Shown: one piece after another, positions 44,472 through 54,903 of the stretch
Layout: each line of letters starts with the position of its first letter
How positions within the stretch are numbered: the first letter of the stretch is position 1
Source of the DNA: Polaribacter sp. MED152
GTDB taxonomy: Bacteria; Bacteroidota; Bacteroidia; Flavobacteriales; Flavobacteriaceae
NCBI RefSeq assembly: GCF_000152945.2
Contig: NC_020830.1
Coordinates: forward strand, 2,676,501-2,740,500
Direction: 5' to 3'
DNA length: 64,000 nucleotides
Notes under the pieces: model-generated
The model's database searches: none
What the model was told of the DNA's origin: nothing
The model's input: only the letters and a program-made list of their open reading frames with translations
Made by a program: the position numbers and the translations under genes

Positions 44472-47400
44472 TTAATTTTTTATATTTATTCTAACTCCAG
44501 AAGAATGGCTACTAAATTCTGGGGCATACATGCTTTGTATTGTAGAAATTCCGTTACTAAAATTACCAGCATTATTTACTCGAACATCATATTCAAATAC
44601 ATAAACTCCTTTGGGTAACCTGCTAAAGAAAAAGTTTGTTGCAGCATCTTTAGTGCTTTCATAATAGCCTAAACCATCTTGCCATTTGTATTTAGAAATT
44701 ACATTAACAGGTTCTACACCAGAAGCTCTCATGTCTTTTAAATGAATAAATTCCATATTTCTATCAGAAGAAAGTTCTATTCTTACCGTTATTAAATCAC
44801 CCACTTTTACTGTGGAATTATTCGTAATTTCTGTTAACTTTTTACCAAAATCTGAATTGGTTTTTAAAAACAATGTCTTAGAAAGTTTAAGAGGTGTTTC
44901 TGCACTTGTAATTTGATCTAAATCTTCAAAATATTGCCAATACAAACCTCCCCAAGCAATTCCATTTCCTTTTTTAGAAATTGTAACATTTGCCATATTT
45001 TGTTCAATTTCTTCTTTGTTCCAAGAAGTTTTAAAATAGCCTGTACCAGCTTCCACTTTTACATCTGGCATTTCTGTAGGCTGTATTTTTTGATCCCCAA
45101 TAGTTACATCCACCATTTCTTTAACAGATAACCAATCTGAGCCATTTAATAACAAAGCATATACAGCTTCAGAGGTTGCTTTGGTAGTTTTCCAACTATT
45201 GGTTTGTTTATTTTTAAGCAGCCAAATTTTTAAATTATCTATGGTTGCCATATCATTTTCAATTTCAGAAAAAGCTTCAATCAATAAAGCTTGTGTTTCT
45301 ATAGGCGCTTGATAATAATAGTAGCCAGCTGTATTGCTTTTCCAATACATGCCCATTTCTTCTGATGTAATTGCGTTCTCTTTTAAAGATTTAAGAATTG
45401 CATTTGCAGTTCCTTTTTTATCGTTTCGAAACAATGTTAATGCAATTTGACCTTTCGCATAAAGATTATAGTCTAACCAATATTGCTGAGCTTGATTTAA
45501 GTAATAATTAAAACTAGTTGCATTCTTTTCGGGCAAAGAGATTTCACTATAAAAACTGCGCATATACAAATATTGTATTGTAAAATAGTTTAAGTGATTT
45601 GCCTTTAAATAATTGTTGTAAGCTTCTTTACCTAACTTTTCTGTCTTCGCTTCTTCTTGAATTCTACTAGCATTTTCTACTAGCTTTTTAAATTGCTTAG
45701 CTATTTCATTATCTAAATACTGAACAGTTTTAGACATCATATTTGTAGTAGAGGTATCAAATTCAGAGACACCTAATTGTTTTAAATGACCAAAACCAGA
45801 TGCAATGTATTGAGTGATAAAATTACTTTCATATCTACCTCCATTAAACCAAGGAAAACCACCTGAACTCATTTGCATATCTTTTAATTTTTCTATGCTT
45901 TTTTGTTGTTCATTTTTCATTCGGTTTAAATTGAATAAAATTGCAATTCTTTTCTTTTGTTCACTTTCTGATTGTGCACTTCTTAACCAAGGTGTTTCTT
46001 GAATTATTAACGATTTTAGTTCTTGATTTTTTTCTAAATTCGATAAAAGTGCATCCGATGTTTTCCACGCATCAAAAACTTCTTGAATTCTTGGGTTTGA
46101 ATTGGCTACATAACTTGCTATTGTATTTGCATAATACCTAGAAAATGTTTGCTCAGAACATTCATAAGGATACTCCATTAAATAAGGCAAAGCTTGCAAG
46201 GCATACCAAGCAGGATTAGAAGTGATTTCTAATGTTAATTTATGGTTTTTAAGTGTTGATGAGGTGTTGTTTTTTAATTTATCTAGTGTAAACGTTTTAG
46301 TTTGATTTGTTTTTACATACATAGGTATTGTTTCTGTAACCAACATTCTATTGGTTAATACAGGCAATACATTTTGTTCACCATCAGAAAAATCTCCAGC
46401 TTTTGCAACAATTTTATATTGAACTGCAGTAATGTTTTCCGGAATTACCAATTGCCAAGAAACAAAAGTATTACCATCCTTATCTACTGTAAAGTTTTTG
46501 TTAGACGCAATATTTTGTAATTCTGAATCTATTTCTTTACCAGAAATAGCATCTGTTAAAATCAATTTGGCAAAACCACTCAATTGATTATTGGTTAAAT
46601 TGGTAATTTTGGCACTTAAATGAATCGTGTCTTTTTCTCTCAAAAATCGAGGAGCATTAGGTACAACCATTAATTCTTTTTGAGTTACGGTTTGTAATGT
46701 TTTTGTTGTCGATTTTAATGATTTGCTATGAGCCAACAATTGTAATTTCCATCTTGTTAAAGCCTCTGGCATTGTAAAAGTAAAAGCAACTTTACCACTT
46801 TTATCTGTTAATAACTGTGGATAAAAGAAAGCTGTTTCTTTAAAGTTTTTACGAGCTTGTACCTGAGACAATTCCTTATCTAATTTGGCTTGCCCAGTTT
46901 TGGTTGTAATAATTACAACACCATTTGCACCCTTAGCACCATAAAGTGCAGTTGCTTCAGCGTTCTTAAGAACGTTCATGGAAATAATTTCAGCGGGTTC
47001 TAAATTAAACTCGGTTACTACTTTTCCATCAACAATGTACAAAGGGTTTTTAGTGCCACTAACAGAGGCATAACCTCTTATTCTCAATTCACTATTTGCT
47101 CCTGGTTGACCTGTATCATTTAAAACACTAACTCCTGCAACTTGGCCAACTAACGCTTTTTTCATAGTTGCATTTCTACCAACAGAACCAAGTAATCCAG
47201 TTTTTGTTGAAGTGCCATAGCCAACTACTACAACTTCGTCTAATGTATTGGCATCTTCTTCTAGGGTTAGATTAAAAGTACTACTGTCTGTTATTGTTTT
47301 TGAAACTATTTTATAACCTAGATATGCAATTTTAAGTTCTTCGCCCTTTTTTACTTTTAAGGTATAGTTACCATCAAAATCAGTTTCAGTGCCATAAGTT

Positions 47401-50400
47401 GTACCAACTACTCTTATAGAAACTCCAGGTAAAACTCCACTCTCATCAGAAATTGTTCCTTTTATAATAAAATCATAATCATCTCTATCTTCTATGATTT
47501 TAGCTTTTGCTTCTGCTCTTAAATTTCTTAAATATTGCTGATTCAAATAGTTGTTTTCAGAAATATTAAAACCAAACCAATTGTAATAAGTTGCACCAAT
47601 CTTTGGATAGGTATAATGTTGAACAGGTAAGTTTTTTATGGAAAATCTCACATTATCAAAACTGTTAGATGAGCTTCTGCTATAGCTGTAATATTTAGAT
47701 TTAGATGTTGTAGGGTTAAATTGCCAATTATGTGCTTTAAACTCATCTAAAGAAGCATCGTACATAGAGGCTAAAACTTCTGCAGCAACAGCATCATTTT
47801 TATCATTGTTTAGAGAAAAACTCCAAGTTTCTGTTTGACCTGGCTGTAATTTATCTCTAAAAATATTTGTGGTAAAACTGATGTTATTACTTTTTTCAGT
47901 AACATTAATTGATAGATTTCCGCTATCAAAATAATTAAAATTCACATAATGCCATTTTATAGCAAAACCACGATTATCGTTTTTATCAACAGGAATTTTA
48001 ATAGTTTTAGTTTCATTATTTAAAGCAATTAACTGTGTGCTTATAATTTTGTGATTTTTTTCTACTTGAAGTACAACCGTTATATTTTTAGAGGCAGAGC
48101 CTACTGTAAGCAAAACATCATCACCAGTTGCATATGAAATTTTATCTGTATTTATTGTAAATAATTTCTGGTCTGCAACTTTTTTATCATTTTTAGAGAA
48201 AACTGTAACTCTTTGTTGATCTTTAACTTCTTGGCCAAATTTATCTTTACTTTCTAATACAACTACGTATTTTCCAGAGAGCCATTTACTAGTCTTTTCT
48301 AGCTGAATTTCCTTAGATTTTTCGGTGTCAAATTTAGTGGAGAATACAAGTTTACCTTTAGTCCAGTTCTTTTCATCATTCTCATTATTGGAATAAGGAT
48401 CATGAGGAAATAAACTTCTAAATTCCCTTTCAGAAATTTGTTGATAATCAGGTGCAGCCCATGTTCTTGGCCTCAAAGCAGTTTTAGGTGCATTTAATTT
48501 ATATATTTTAAGAGTTCCTTTAGCAGCAACAAATTCATCGTTTAGATTTTTAGTATTAATGGTAAGGCTTGCAGGGTTATTTTTATCAATTCTATTAGGT
48601 GCATTGATTTTAGCTACCAAACTATGATACCCAACTTTTACAATTTGAGTTACGCTTCTGGTCTCTCCATTTACATCTGTTACATCTGCAGTAATTTCAT
48701 AACTAAAAATAGGCAAACTTTCCTTATCTGTTTTAGAATCTGGAATTGCTTTAAAGACAATGGTAAACTCACCATTTTCATTTGTAGTTGTTTCTCCATT
48801 CGTAATTTCTTGAGATTCAGAGCTTGGCTTTGGTCTGTACCAATAATACCAACTTGGGTATTGTACCATCCTTTTTACACGATAAACTACAGTTGCATCT
48901 GTAATACTAGCACCCGAAAAAGCTTTAGACAAGCCAGTAACTGAAATTGAATCATTTACTTTAAAGGTTTCTTTAACAGGGTTAAAATTTGTTTCGAACT
49001 TTGGTCTTTTGTATTCTTCTACTGCTATTTTTTTAAAGGTGGGATATTCAAAGTAAAAATCTGCATTATCATAAAATTTACTATCATACTCATAACTTTC
49101 ATCTATTTCTATGCTATACTCACCAGTTAAACCATTGTCAGGTAAGGTAAATTCGCCAGCAACAGAACCATATTCATTTAATTTTACATCCAATTGTTTT
49201 ATCAATTGTCCATTTACATCGTTTAAAGAAATTTCTACATATTCATTGGTTAATAGCTCAGATTTTTCACCAATCTTTTTAATTAGAATCGCTTTAAGAT
49301 ATACTTTTTGGCCTGGTCTATAAATGCTTCTATCTGTAAAAATAAAAGGCTTAATACGTATTTCATCGTCTTCAGAAGAATTGAATTTTCGTGATTTCTC
49401 GTAAATGGTATTCGATGCTAATAAAAGCGTATCGTTTATAGTGGTAACTTTTATGTCTACATTGCTGTAGTAGTTACGACTGTTGTAAGAGGCAAAACCT
49501 TTTCTGTCTGTTTTTAATGTTTTCATTATAGAAGCACCTCTATACCTGTATTTATTGGTTAATCTAATTTCAGCTTTTTTTATTGGTTCTCCAGAAACAC
49601 GATCTACAACTTGAAAGTTATTTGTACCATTAAAAGAATTCTTTACCAAAGTTAAATTCGTAGCCTGTATGGTTGCTGTTCCATAAATGCTTTTAATGCT
49701 TGGTTTTTGTTCTTCTGATGCTATAATTAAATACATTCCGTTTTTAAATTCAGGAACAATTATTTCTGTACTATGCTGTATATAATCTTTTTCATCTCTT
49801 AAGGCTTGTTGCCAAGAAGTTACTTCATTTAATACATTAATTAATTTTAGTCTAGCTTCTAAATTATGTGTCTTGTTAAAAACTCTTAATTGATTATTAT
49901 TTATTCGATACGCTTTAAAATAAAGTTTGGATATATTTTTATAGGTTACTAATAATCGTGATTTTTGATTTATAGGGATAAACTCTTCAGTAGTTATAGC
50001 AAGTGTTTTGGCTGTAATGTTCTTTTGAAGTATCTTGCATTTTTGTGCTCCTAGACTTTCTGGAAACTTTTTAAGAACTTCATTACAAATGGCTAAAGCT
50101 TCTTTCTTATTGGCTTGATTATTTAAAATTTCTGCCATTTTAAAAGCATACAATCCAGATGATGGTGTGTTTTTTAATGTTTGCTTAGCTATTTTTAAAG
50201 TTTGATATAAGTGCTTTTCTTTATCATTAAAAGTAGCATTAGCATTTACAAATTCTAGCCTTTTAATATCAATAAAAGCTAAGGCATCATAATTTTCTGC
50301 TGTTGCATGAAAATCAATAATTTTTTGATAAATTTTCAATGCATTTAATTGTAAAGAAAGTGAGTCTTTGGCATTGATATTTAGCTTCTTATATTTGGTA

Positions 50401-51074
50401 TAATCAGCAATGTATTTGGCGTCATCAATTACAAATTGATAACTTGGTTTTGTAATTGCACTTTCATTGGTTTTGTAAAAGTTTAAAGCATTGTTTGCTA
50501 AAAAATCAAATAGGGTAGGAGTATATGTTCTAGCCTCTTTATCTAACAATAAAATATCTTGAAATAAGGTAATATCAATACCATGTAAAATTTCACTTTC
50601 TAGTAATGACTTGTTAAAATAAGCATGAACTTCTTTAAATAAGGTATTTAAATCCCAAGTTCTAAAATCGTTGCTATTAACTTTACTATTTGTTTCTGTT
50701 CTATTGTAAAATTTAAATCTATTCTGATTAAAATATTGCCAGTACAAGTTGGCTAGCACATTTTGTAAAATATTTTTTGTAGGATAATTGGATGCTTTAA
50801 TTTCCAGTTTTAACTGGTTAATAACCTTTAATTGAGCATCTTCTTCTAAAATTAAAGCAAACTTGCTTTTATAGAATAAAGACTTAATAATTTGTGGAGA
50901 TTCTTGTTCACTTTTAGCTTTTGCATAAATGCTATCTACTACTTTTAAGGCAGATTTTGGTAAGCCGTCAATCTCAAAAACTTCTACTTTTTTCCATTGA
51001 TTTTTATAGTTGTTTTGAGCGTTGGTTGCTGCACAAATTAAAATTATTAGTACAATACTTATTCTTTTTATCAT
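44472..51074 (-). CDS. Alpha-2-macroglobulin with an inserted carboxypeptidase-like/TonB plug-like module
   Basis: 2200 residues with a signal peptide (ends CAATNAQ). Macroglobulin domains are recognisable: MG2-type DRSIYRPGQKVYLKAILIK (about 585), and the A2M region KETAFFYPQLLTDKSGKVAF with FTMPEALTRWKLQLLA (about 1415-1450). The thioester motif CSEQ lies in YPYECSEQTFSRYYAN (about 1638), so the covalent protease-trapping thioester is kept. Between about 1200 and 1395, before the A2M domain, lies a carboxypeptidase-regulatory domain (GVLPGVSIRVVGT) and a TonB plug (RIRGYASVSGTKNPLYIVDG, ALYGAKGANGVVIITT). It is probably a periplasmic or outer-membrane protease trap. A strong terminator is not seen. 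Confidence 0.88.
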   Translation of the reverse strand: MIKRISIVLIILICAATNAQNNYKNQWKKVEVFEIDGLPKSALKVVDSIYAKAKSEQESPQIIKSLFYKSKFALILEEDAQLKVINQLKLEIKASNYPTKNILQNVLANLYWQYFNQNRFKFYNRTETNSKVNSNDFRTWDLNTLFKEVHAYFNKSLLESEILHGIDITLFQDILLLDKEARTYTPTLFDFLANNALNFYKTNESAITKPSYQFVIDDAKYIADYTKYKKLNINAKDSLSLQLNALKIYQKIIDFHATAENYDALAFIDIKRLEFVNANATFNDKEKHLYQTLKIAKQTLKNTPSSGLYAFKMAEILNNQANKKEALAICNEVLKKFPESLGAQKCKILQKNITAKTLAITTEEFIPINQKSRLLVTYKNISKLYFKAYRINNNQLRVFNKTHNLEARLKLINVLNEVTSWQQALRDEKDYIQHSTEIIVPEFKNGMYLIIASEEQKPSIKSIYGTATIQATNLTLVKNSFNGTNNFQVVDRVSGEPIKKAEIRLTNKYRYRGASIMKTLKTDRKGFASYNSRNYYSNVDIKVTTINDTLLLASNTIYEKSRKFNSSEDDEIRIKPFIFTDRSIYRPGQKVYLKAILIKKIGEKSELLTNEYVEISLNDVNGQLIKQLDVKLNEYGSVAGEFTLPDNGLTGEYSIEIDESYEYDSKFYDNADFYFEYPTFKKIAVEEYKRPKFETNFNPVKETFKVNDSISVTGLSKAFSGASITDATVVYRVKRMVQYPSWYYWYRPKPSSESQEITNGETTTNENGEFTIVFKAIPDSKTDKESLPIFSYEITADVTDVNGETRSVTQIVKVGYHSLVAKINAPNRIDKNNPASLTINTKNLNDEFVAAKGTLKIYKLNAPKTALRPRTWAAPDYQQISEREFRSLFPHDPYSNNENDEKNWTKGKLVFSTKFDTEKSKEIQLEKTSKWLSGKYVVVLESKDKFGQEVKDQQRVTVFSKNDKKVADQKLFTINTDKISYATGDDVLLTVGSASKNITVVLQVEKNHKIISTQLIALNNETKTIKIPVDKNDNRGFAIKWHYVNFNYFDSGNLSINVTEKSNNISFTTNIFRDKLQPGQTETWSFSLNNDKNDAVAAEVLASMYDASLDEFKAHNWQFNPTTSKSKYYSYSRSSSNSFDNVRFSIKNLPVQHYTYPKIGATYYNWFGFNISENNYLNQQYLRNLRAEAKAKIIEDRDDYDFIIKGTISDESGVLPGVSIRVVGTTYGTETDFDGNYTLKVKKGEELKIAYLGYKIVSKTITDSSTFNLTLEEDANTLDEVVVVGYGTSTKTGLLGSVGRNATMKKALVGQVAGVSVLNDTGQPGANSELRIRGYASVSGTKNPLYIVDGKVVTEFNLEPAEIISMNVLKNAEATALYGAKGANGVVIITTKTGQAKLDKELSQVQARKNFKETAFFYPQLLTDKSGKVAFTFTMPEALTRWKLQLLAHSKSLKSTTKTLQTVTQKELMVVPNAPRFLREKDTIHLSAKITNLTNNQLSGFAKLILTDAISGKEIDSELQNIASNKNFTVDKDGNTFVSWQLVIPENITAVQYKIVAKAGDFSDGEQNVLPVLTNRMLVTETIPMYVKTNQTKTFTLDKLKNNTSSTLKNHKLTLEITSNPAWYALQALPYLMEYPYECSEQTFSRYYANTIASYVANSNPRIQEVFDAWKTSDALLSNLEKNQELKSLIIQETPWLRSAQSESEQKKRIAILFNLNRMKNEQQKSIEKLKDMQMSSGGFPWFNGGRYESNFITQYIASGFGHLKQLGVSEFDTSTTNMMSKTVQYLDNEIAKQFKKLVENASRIQEEAKTEKLGKEAYNNYLKANHLNYFTIQYLYMRSFYSEISLPEKNATSFNYYLNQAQQYWLDYNLYAKGQIALTLFRNDKKGTANAILKSLKENAITSEEMGMYWKSNTAGYYYYQAPIETQALLIEAFSEIENDMATIDNLKIWLLKNKQTNSWKTTKATSEAVYALLLNGSDWLSVKEMVDVTIGDQKIQPTEMPDVKVEAGTGYFKTSWNKEEIEQNMANVTISKKGNGIAWGGLYWQYFEDLDQITSAETPLKLSKTLFLKTNSDFGKKLTEITNNSTVKVGDLITVRIELSSDRNMEFIHLKDMRASGVEPVNVISKYKWQDGLGYYESTKDAATNFFFSRLPKGVYVFEYDVRVNNAGNFSNGISTIQSMYAPEFSSHSSGVRINIKN

Positions 51075-51242
51075 CGTTAATCAATTTAATTTTTAATGAT
51101 ATGTATATCAGGCATTAAATAACTACAAGTTTTTTTATTAAGATTTATTACAACATAAATCTAATATTTAAAGTCAGTTTCGTTCTAAAGGTAATTAATA
51201 TTGCAGAAAGCTTTTGTATTTTTACTCTTTATAATTTTTGAT

Positions 51243-52595
51243 ATGAACATACATTTTATTGCTATTGGAGGTAGTGCAATGCACAACCTAGCCATTGCTT
51301 TACACCAAAAAGGATACCAAGTTTCAGGAAGTGATGATACAATTCATGATCCTTCTAAATCTAGATTAGAAAAATATGGATTATTACCTCAAGAATTTGG
51401 CTGGTTTCCTGAGAAAATTAGTCAAGATTTAGATGTGATTATTTTAGGAATGCATGCTAAAATTGATAACCCAGAATTGGTAAAAGCACAAGAAATGGGT
51501 TTAAAAATATATTCATATCCTGAGTTTTTATACGAGCAATCTAAAGATAAAACTAGGGTTGTAATTGGTGGTTCTCATGGTAAAACTACCATAACTTCAA
51601 TGATTTTACATGTTTTAAATTATCATGATAGAGAAGTAGATTACATGGTTGGTGCGCAACTAGATGGTTTTGAAACTATGGTGCATTTAACAGAAGAGAA
51701 TGATTTTATTGTTTTGGAGGGCGATGAATATTTGAGTTCACCTATAGATATGCGCCCTAAATTCCATTTGTACAAACCAAACATTGCCTTGTTAAGTGGT
51801 ATTGCTTGGGATCATATAAATGTTTTTCCAACCTTTGAAAACTATAAAGAGCAGTTCAAAATTTTTACAGACTCTATGATTAATGGGGGAAGTATGGTAT
51901 ACAATTCTGAGGATGAAAATGTAGCTGAAATTGTAGAATCATCAGAAAATCATATCAAAAAATATCCTTACGAAACGCCTAGTCATTTTATTGATAATGG
52001 CATTACCTATTTAGAAACAGAAGAAGGTGATTTACCATTAGAAATTTTCGGAAAACACAATCTGCAAAATTTAGCAGGGGCAAAATGGATTTGTCAACAT
52101 ATGGGTATTGATGAAGACGATTTCTATGAGGCAATTGCAAGTTTTAGTGGCGCTAGTAAACGTTTAGAAAAAATTGCAGAGAATTCAGAAACAGTACTAT
52201 TTAAGGATTTTGCACACAGCCCAAGTAAAGTAGCTGCCACCACAAAAGCCGTTAAAGAACAATACAAGGAGAGAACGCTTATTGCTTGTTTAGAACTGCA
52301 TACCTACTCTAGTTTAAATGCAGAATTTCTATCTGAATATAAAGGTGCATTAGATGCAGCAGACAAAGCTGTGGTATTTTATTCACCACATGCAGTTGAG
52401 ATTAAGCAATTAGAAGAGGTGTCTAAAGAGCAAATAGCAAACGCATTTCAAAGAGATGACCTAGTAATTTATACCAACCCAAAAGAATTTAAAGACTTTT
52501 TATTTTCTGAGAATTTAGAAAAATCAGCTGTAGTTTTAATGAGTTCTGGTAATTATGGAGGCTTAGATTTTGAAGAGGTAAAGCAATTGGTTTAG
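51243..52595 (+). CDS. mpl: UDP-N-acetylmuramate:L-alanyl-gamma-D-glutamyl-meso-diaminopimelate ligase
   Basis: 450 residues from the ATG at 51243 (MNIHFIAIGGSAMHNLAIAL); an in-frame TTG 42 bases upstream is rejected. It is a Mur ligase recycling the tripeptide onto UDP-MurNAc. The GGSAMHNL loop at the N-terminus, the P-loop GGSHGKTTITSMI, LEGDEYLSSP (Mpl-type catalytic region) and DFAHSPSKVAAT are clear. The Mur family also includes MurC, but the missing IGIGGIGM-type detail and the EGDEYL motif favour Mpl. It is convergent with the nucleotidyltransferase gene, the ends overlapping by 4 bases. Confidence 0.9.
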   Translation: MNIHFIAIGGSAMHNLAIALHQKGYQVSGSDDTIHDPSKSRLEKYGLLPQEFGWFPEKISQDLDVIILGMHAKIDNPELVKAQEMGLKIYSYPEFLYEQSKDKTRVVIGGSHGKTTITSMILHVLNYHDREVDYMVGAQLDGFETMVHLTEENDFIVLEGDEYLSSPIDMRPKFHLYKPNIALLSGIAWDHINVFPTFENYKEQFKIFTDSMINGGSMVYNSEDENVAEIVESSENHIKKYPYETPSHFIDNGITYLETEEGDLPLEIFGKHNLQNLAGAKWICQHMGIDEDDFYEAIASFSGASKRLEKIAENSETVLFKDFAHSPSKVAATTKAVKEQYKERTLIACLELHTYSSLNAEFLSEYKGALDAADKAVVFYSPHAVEIKQLEEVSKEQIANAFQRDDLVIYTNPKEFKDFLFSENLEKSAVVLMSSGNYGGLDFEEVKQLV

Positions 52596-53692
52596 TTTTT
52601 TTTGAAACCAAGTTGAACTAATTTTTCTTGTTGCCAATTTTTATCAGTAACTCTTTTAGAGAGCCATTTTCTGTACTCTTTATCAAAGACTGATTTGTAA
52701 AGGATGTTAGCACGCGACTTTATAAATAATTTTCGTTCTGCAGCTTTAAAGTTTTTAGCTCTTAAAGAACTGTTATTCAATTGCGCTTCAAAAATTGACA
52801 AATACTCTTCTATTTCTAAAGTTGATTTGTATGCCAGACACTCAGGTTTATTCAAAGTGCTATAGCAACTTGCAAGAAAGCAATTTAAAGGGTTTTTTAA
52901 GGTTTTAAAATGATCAAAAGCAGATAATGCCTTGGTTTTTTGTGATAATAAAAAAACATCATAAGCATTTCTTAATGCTAAGTCTTTATAATAAAAACCA
53001 GCATCGTTAATCTGTTTGGCAATTATAGATAGTGCAAGTTGATTATTATAGCTCATCACTTGAAATCCATTTATTTCTTGGACATCTTTTGCGATAAGCT
53101 CATAATTAAATTCATCTGCATATTTTTCAATTAATAATTCCTTATGAATTTCTACAGCAGCAATTGCTCCTTCTTTCTGTAATCTAGGATGATGTTTGAA
53201 TTGAGGGAAATGATATTCAGTTTGATGAACCTTTGTATATCCATTTGCCTCTAAAATTGAGATAACTTTAGGATAATCTTCTTTTGAAAAAATAAAATCG
53301 ATATCACCCACCATTCGTTCTGCAATATCTTCATACAATCCTTCTAATAAATTACCTGTACCTTTAAGAAAAACAGGTTGTATTTGGTTTGCTATCAATA
53401 GGTTATTTAGCTCTCTAGCTTGGTCTATAATTCCCTGATTTCTTTCTCTATTTAAGTTTGTAATATGTTGCATGTAGGCAACTAAATCTTCAGGTAAATA
53501 GGCTAAAAAATTTGCTTTTTTAAGATTACAAAATAATGCAGGAAACACATAATGAGCGGTACTAAGTTTTACAATATCATCCCAATTTACGGCATTGGTT
53601 TTTAACTGATTTTCTATTCTTTTCTTATTTTTGGATATCGTGTTTATGGTTAAACATTCAGCAATAAAAAAAAGTGTTTTTCTATAATTCAT
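52592..53692 (-). CDS. Nucleotidyltransferase-family protein (PF14907-like)
   Basis: 366 residues from the ATG at 53692 (MNYRKTLFFIAECL); a TTG two codons upstream is also possible. QPVFLKGTGNLLEGLYEDIAER followed by MVGDIDFIFSKEDY has the GDxD metal motif of the uncharacterised nucleotidyltransferase family (PF14907), and AVEIHKELLI the conserved His. The helical remainder ends WLSKRVTDKNWQQEK. It overlaps the kinase gene by 11 bases, so the two are translated together. Members of the family occur beside HprK-related kinases and PqqD-like domains in peptide-modification gene sets. Confidence 0.82.
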   Translation of the reverse strand: MNYRKTLFFIAECLTINTISKNKKRIENQLKTNAVNWDDIVKLSTAHYVFPALFCNLKKANFLAYLPEDLVAYMQHITNLNRERNQGIIDQARELNNLLIANQIQPVFLKGTGNLLEGLYEDIAERMVGDIDFIFSKEDYPKVISILEANGYTKVHQTEYHFPQFKHHPRLQKEGAIAAVEIHKELLIEKYADEFNYELIAKDVQEINGFQVMSYNNQLALSIIAKQINDAGFYYKDLALRNAYDVFLLSQKTKALSAFDHFKTLKNPLNCFLASCYSTLNKPECLAYKSTLEIEEYLSIFEAQLNNSSLRAKNFKAAERKLFIKSRANILYKSVFDKEYRKWLSKRVTDKNWQQEKLVQLGFKKN

Positions 53693-54818
53693 TCTCAAAA
53701 AGTTGTTTTACAGCTTTAATCATCTCATCATTGTTTGAGTAGGTTAACTGATAGCAGTTTAATCCTTCAAACCAATTCAAGAACTTTTCAGCATTCTCTT
53801 TTTTGGGAGATAACCAAGAATCTGGTACTAATTGTTGAAATGCATCCAGTTTAGAAATTTTATCGAATTCTAACTCACTCGATTTTTCATATTTAATAAA
53901 GACTAAATCATTGCAAGGCAGATGACTTTTGTAATTGTTATTATTAGGTTTTAAATAGCGTACAATTTTATGCAGACGTTCATACTCATATTCCTTTGCA
54001 TCAGCCAATTCAGCATAAAAGGGTAGCAAGGTATTTAGACTATTTTTTTTGATAGAAATGGCTGCAGGAAAACTAAACACTTGCAACTCATTTGCAGCTA
54101 CAGGTACAAAATCATCAGCCAAACAGGTAAAGCCATTTGCTTGAAGTAAGGCTAAAGAAGTACTTTTTCCATTACCAGAATCACCTAAAAATAATATAGA
54201 TTTTTCTCCATTACCAATGGCAGATGCATGGAAAACTCCTAACCATTCTTCCTCTTCTTTCTGATGAATTTTTTGAATCAGCTCCATAGAAAATTTTCCT
54301 TGAAAAAAATGAATTTCTTTACTTCCCCAAGCACCAATAAATTCGTTGTCTAGATATAGAAAAATATAGTTGGTGTCTATAAAAATTTCATAGAAGTAGT
54401 TTACTTTTTTAGTTTCTGCTATTTCTAAATGTGCAAATTTTGGATGAATGTAAGACAACTCCAAATCATTTAAATAAGCCACATGAATTATAATATCATT
54501 TATTTGGTAATATTTAATGTACTTATATTTCTTAGGTTTTTTAATATCTCTATAATCGTTAATTAATTCAGGGCTTAGTTTCGTTAACGATTTGTTTATT
54601 TGATTCTCCAAATCAATAATAAAATCGATACTTTTTTCTAATGGGACACTCAATTTTTTAGCAACAGCTTCTGCAATCACCTTAATCGGAATTCCTTTAT
54701 GAATTCGTTTTAAAATGTCTGCGGTTGTATTTTCAAAAATGACATACTCATTGCTGTTTTTAAACCAAGTAATGGTTTTGTTTTCAATAACTTTATAAAG
54801 TAATTCGTTTTTTTTCAT
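53682..54818 (-). CDS. PqqD-like / HPr-kinase-like fusion protein
   Basis: 378 residues. The N-terminal 85 (NEYVIFENTTADILKRIHKGIP, IDFIIDLENQINKSL) has the winged-helix pattern of PqqD/RRE leader-binding domains. The C-terminal part contains a P-loop, ILFLGDSGNGKSTSLALLQAN (about 205-225), and TCLADDFVPV, as in HPr kinase/phosphorylase-type serine kinases (Walker A plus Asp pair). It begins 85 bases after the small peptide stop, with a terminator between. The layout suggests a kinase that binds a peptide leader. The assignment to the HprK-related kinase A system is inferred from memory of the family. Confidence 0.84.
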   Translation of the reverse strand: MKKNELLYKVIENKTITWFKNSNEYVIFENTTADILKRIHKGIPIKVIAEAVAKKLSVPLEKSIDFIIDLENQINKSLTKLSPELINDYRDIKKPKKYKYIKYYQINDIIIHVAYLNDLELSYIHPKFAHLEIAETKKVNYFYEIFIDTNYIFLYLDNEFIGAWGSKEIHFFQGKFSMELIQKIHQKEEEEWLGVFHASAIGNGEKSILFLGDSGNGKSTSLALLQANGFTCLADDFVPVAANELQVFSFPAAISIKKNSLNTLLPFYAELADAKEYEYERLHKIVRYLKPNNNNYKSHLPCNDLVFIKYEKSSELEFDKISKLDAFQQLVPDSWLSPKKENAEKFLNWFEGLNCYQLTYSNNDEMIKAVKQLFENEL

Positions 54819-54851
54819 TGTTCTAAATGTAGAAAATAATATTGAGTATAA

Positions 54852-54882
54852 CTAAAAAACGCCTCAATGATTGAGGCGTTTT
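54852..54882 (-). terminator. Terminator between the small peptide and the kinase gene
   Basis: The 13-base stem AAAACGCCTCAAT / ATTGAGGCGTTTT (54856-54868, 54870-54882) is followed by six U on the minus strand. It lies between the peptide stop (54904) and the kinase ATG (54818). It would give many more copies of the peptide than of the modification enzymes. Confidence 0.85.
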
Positions 54883-54903
54883 GGGATGTATTTTAAAGTA
54901 AAG

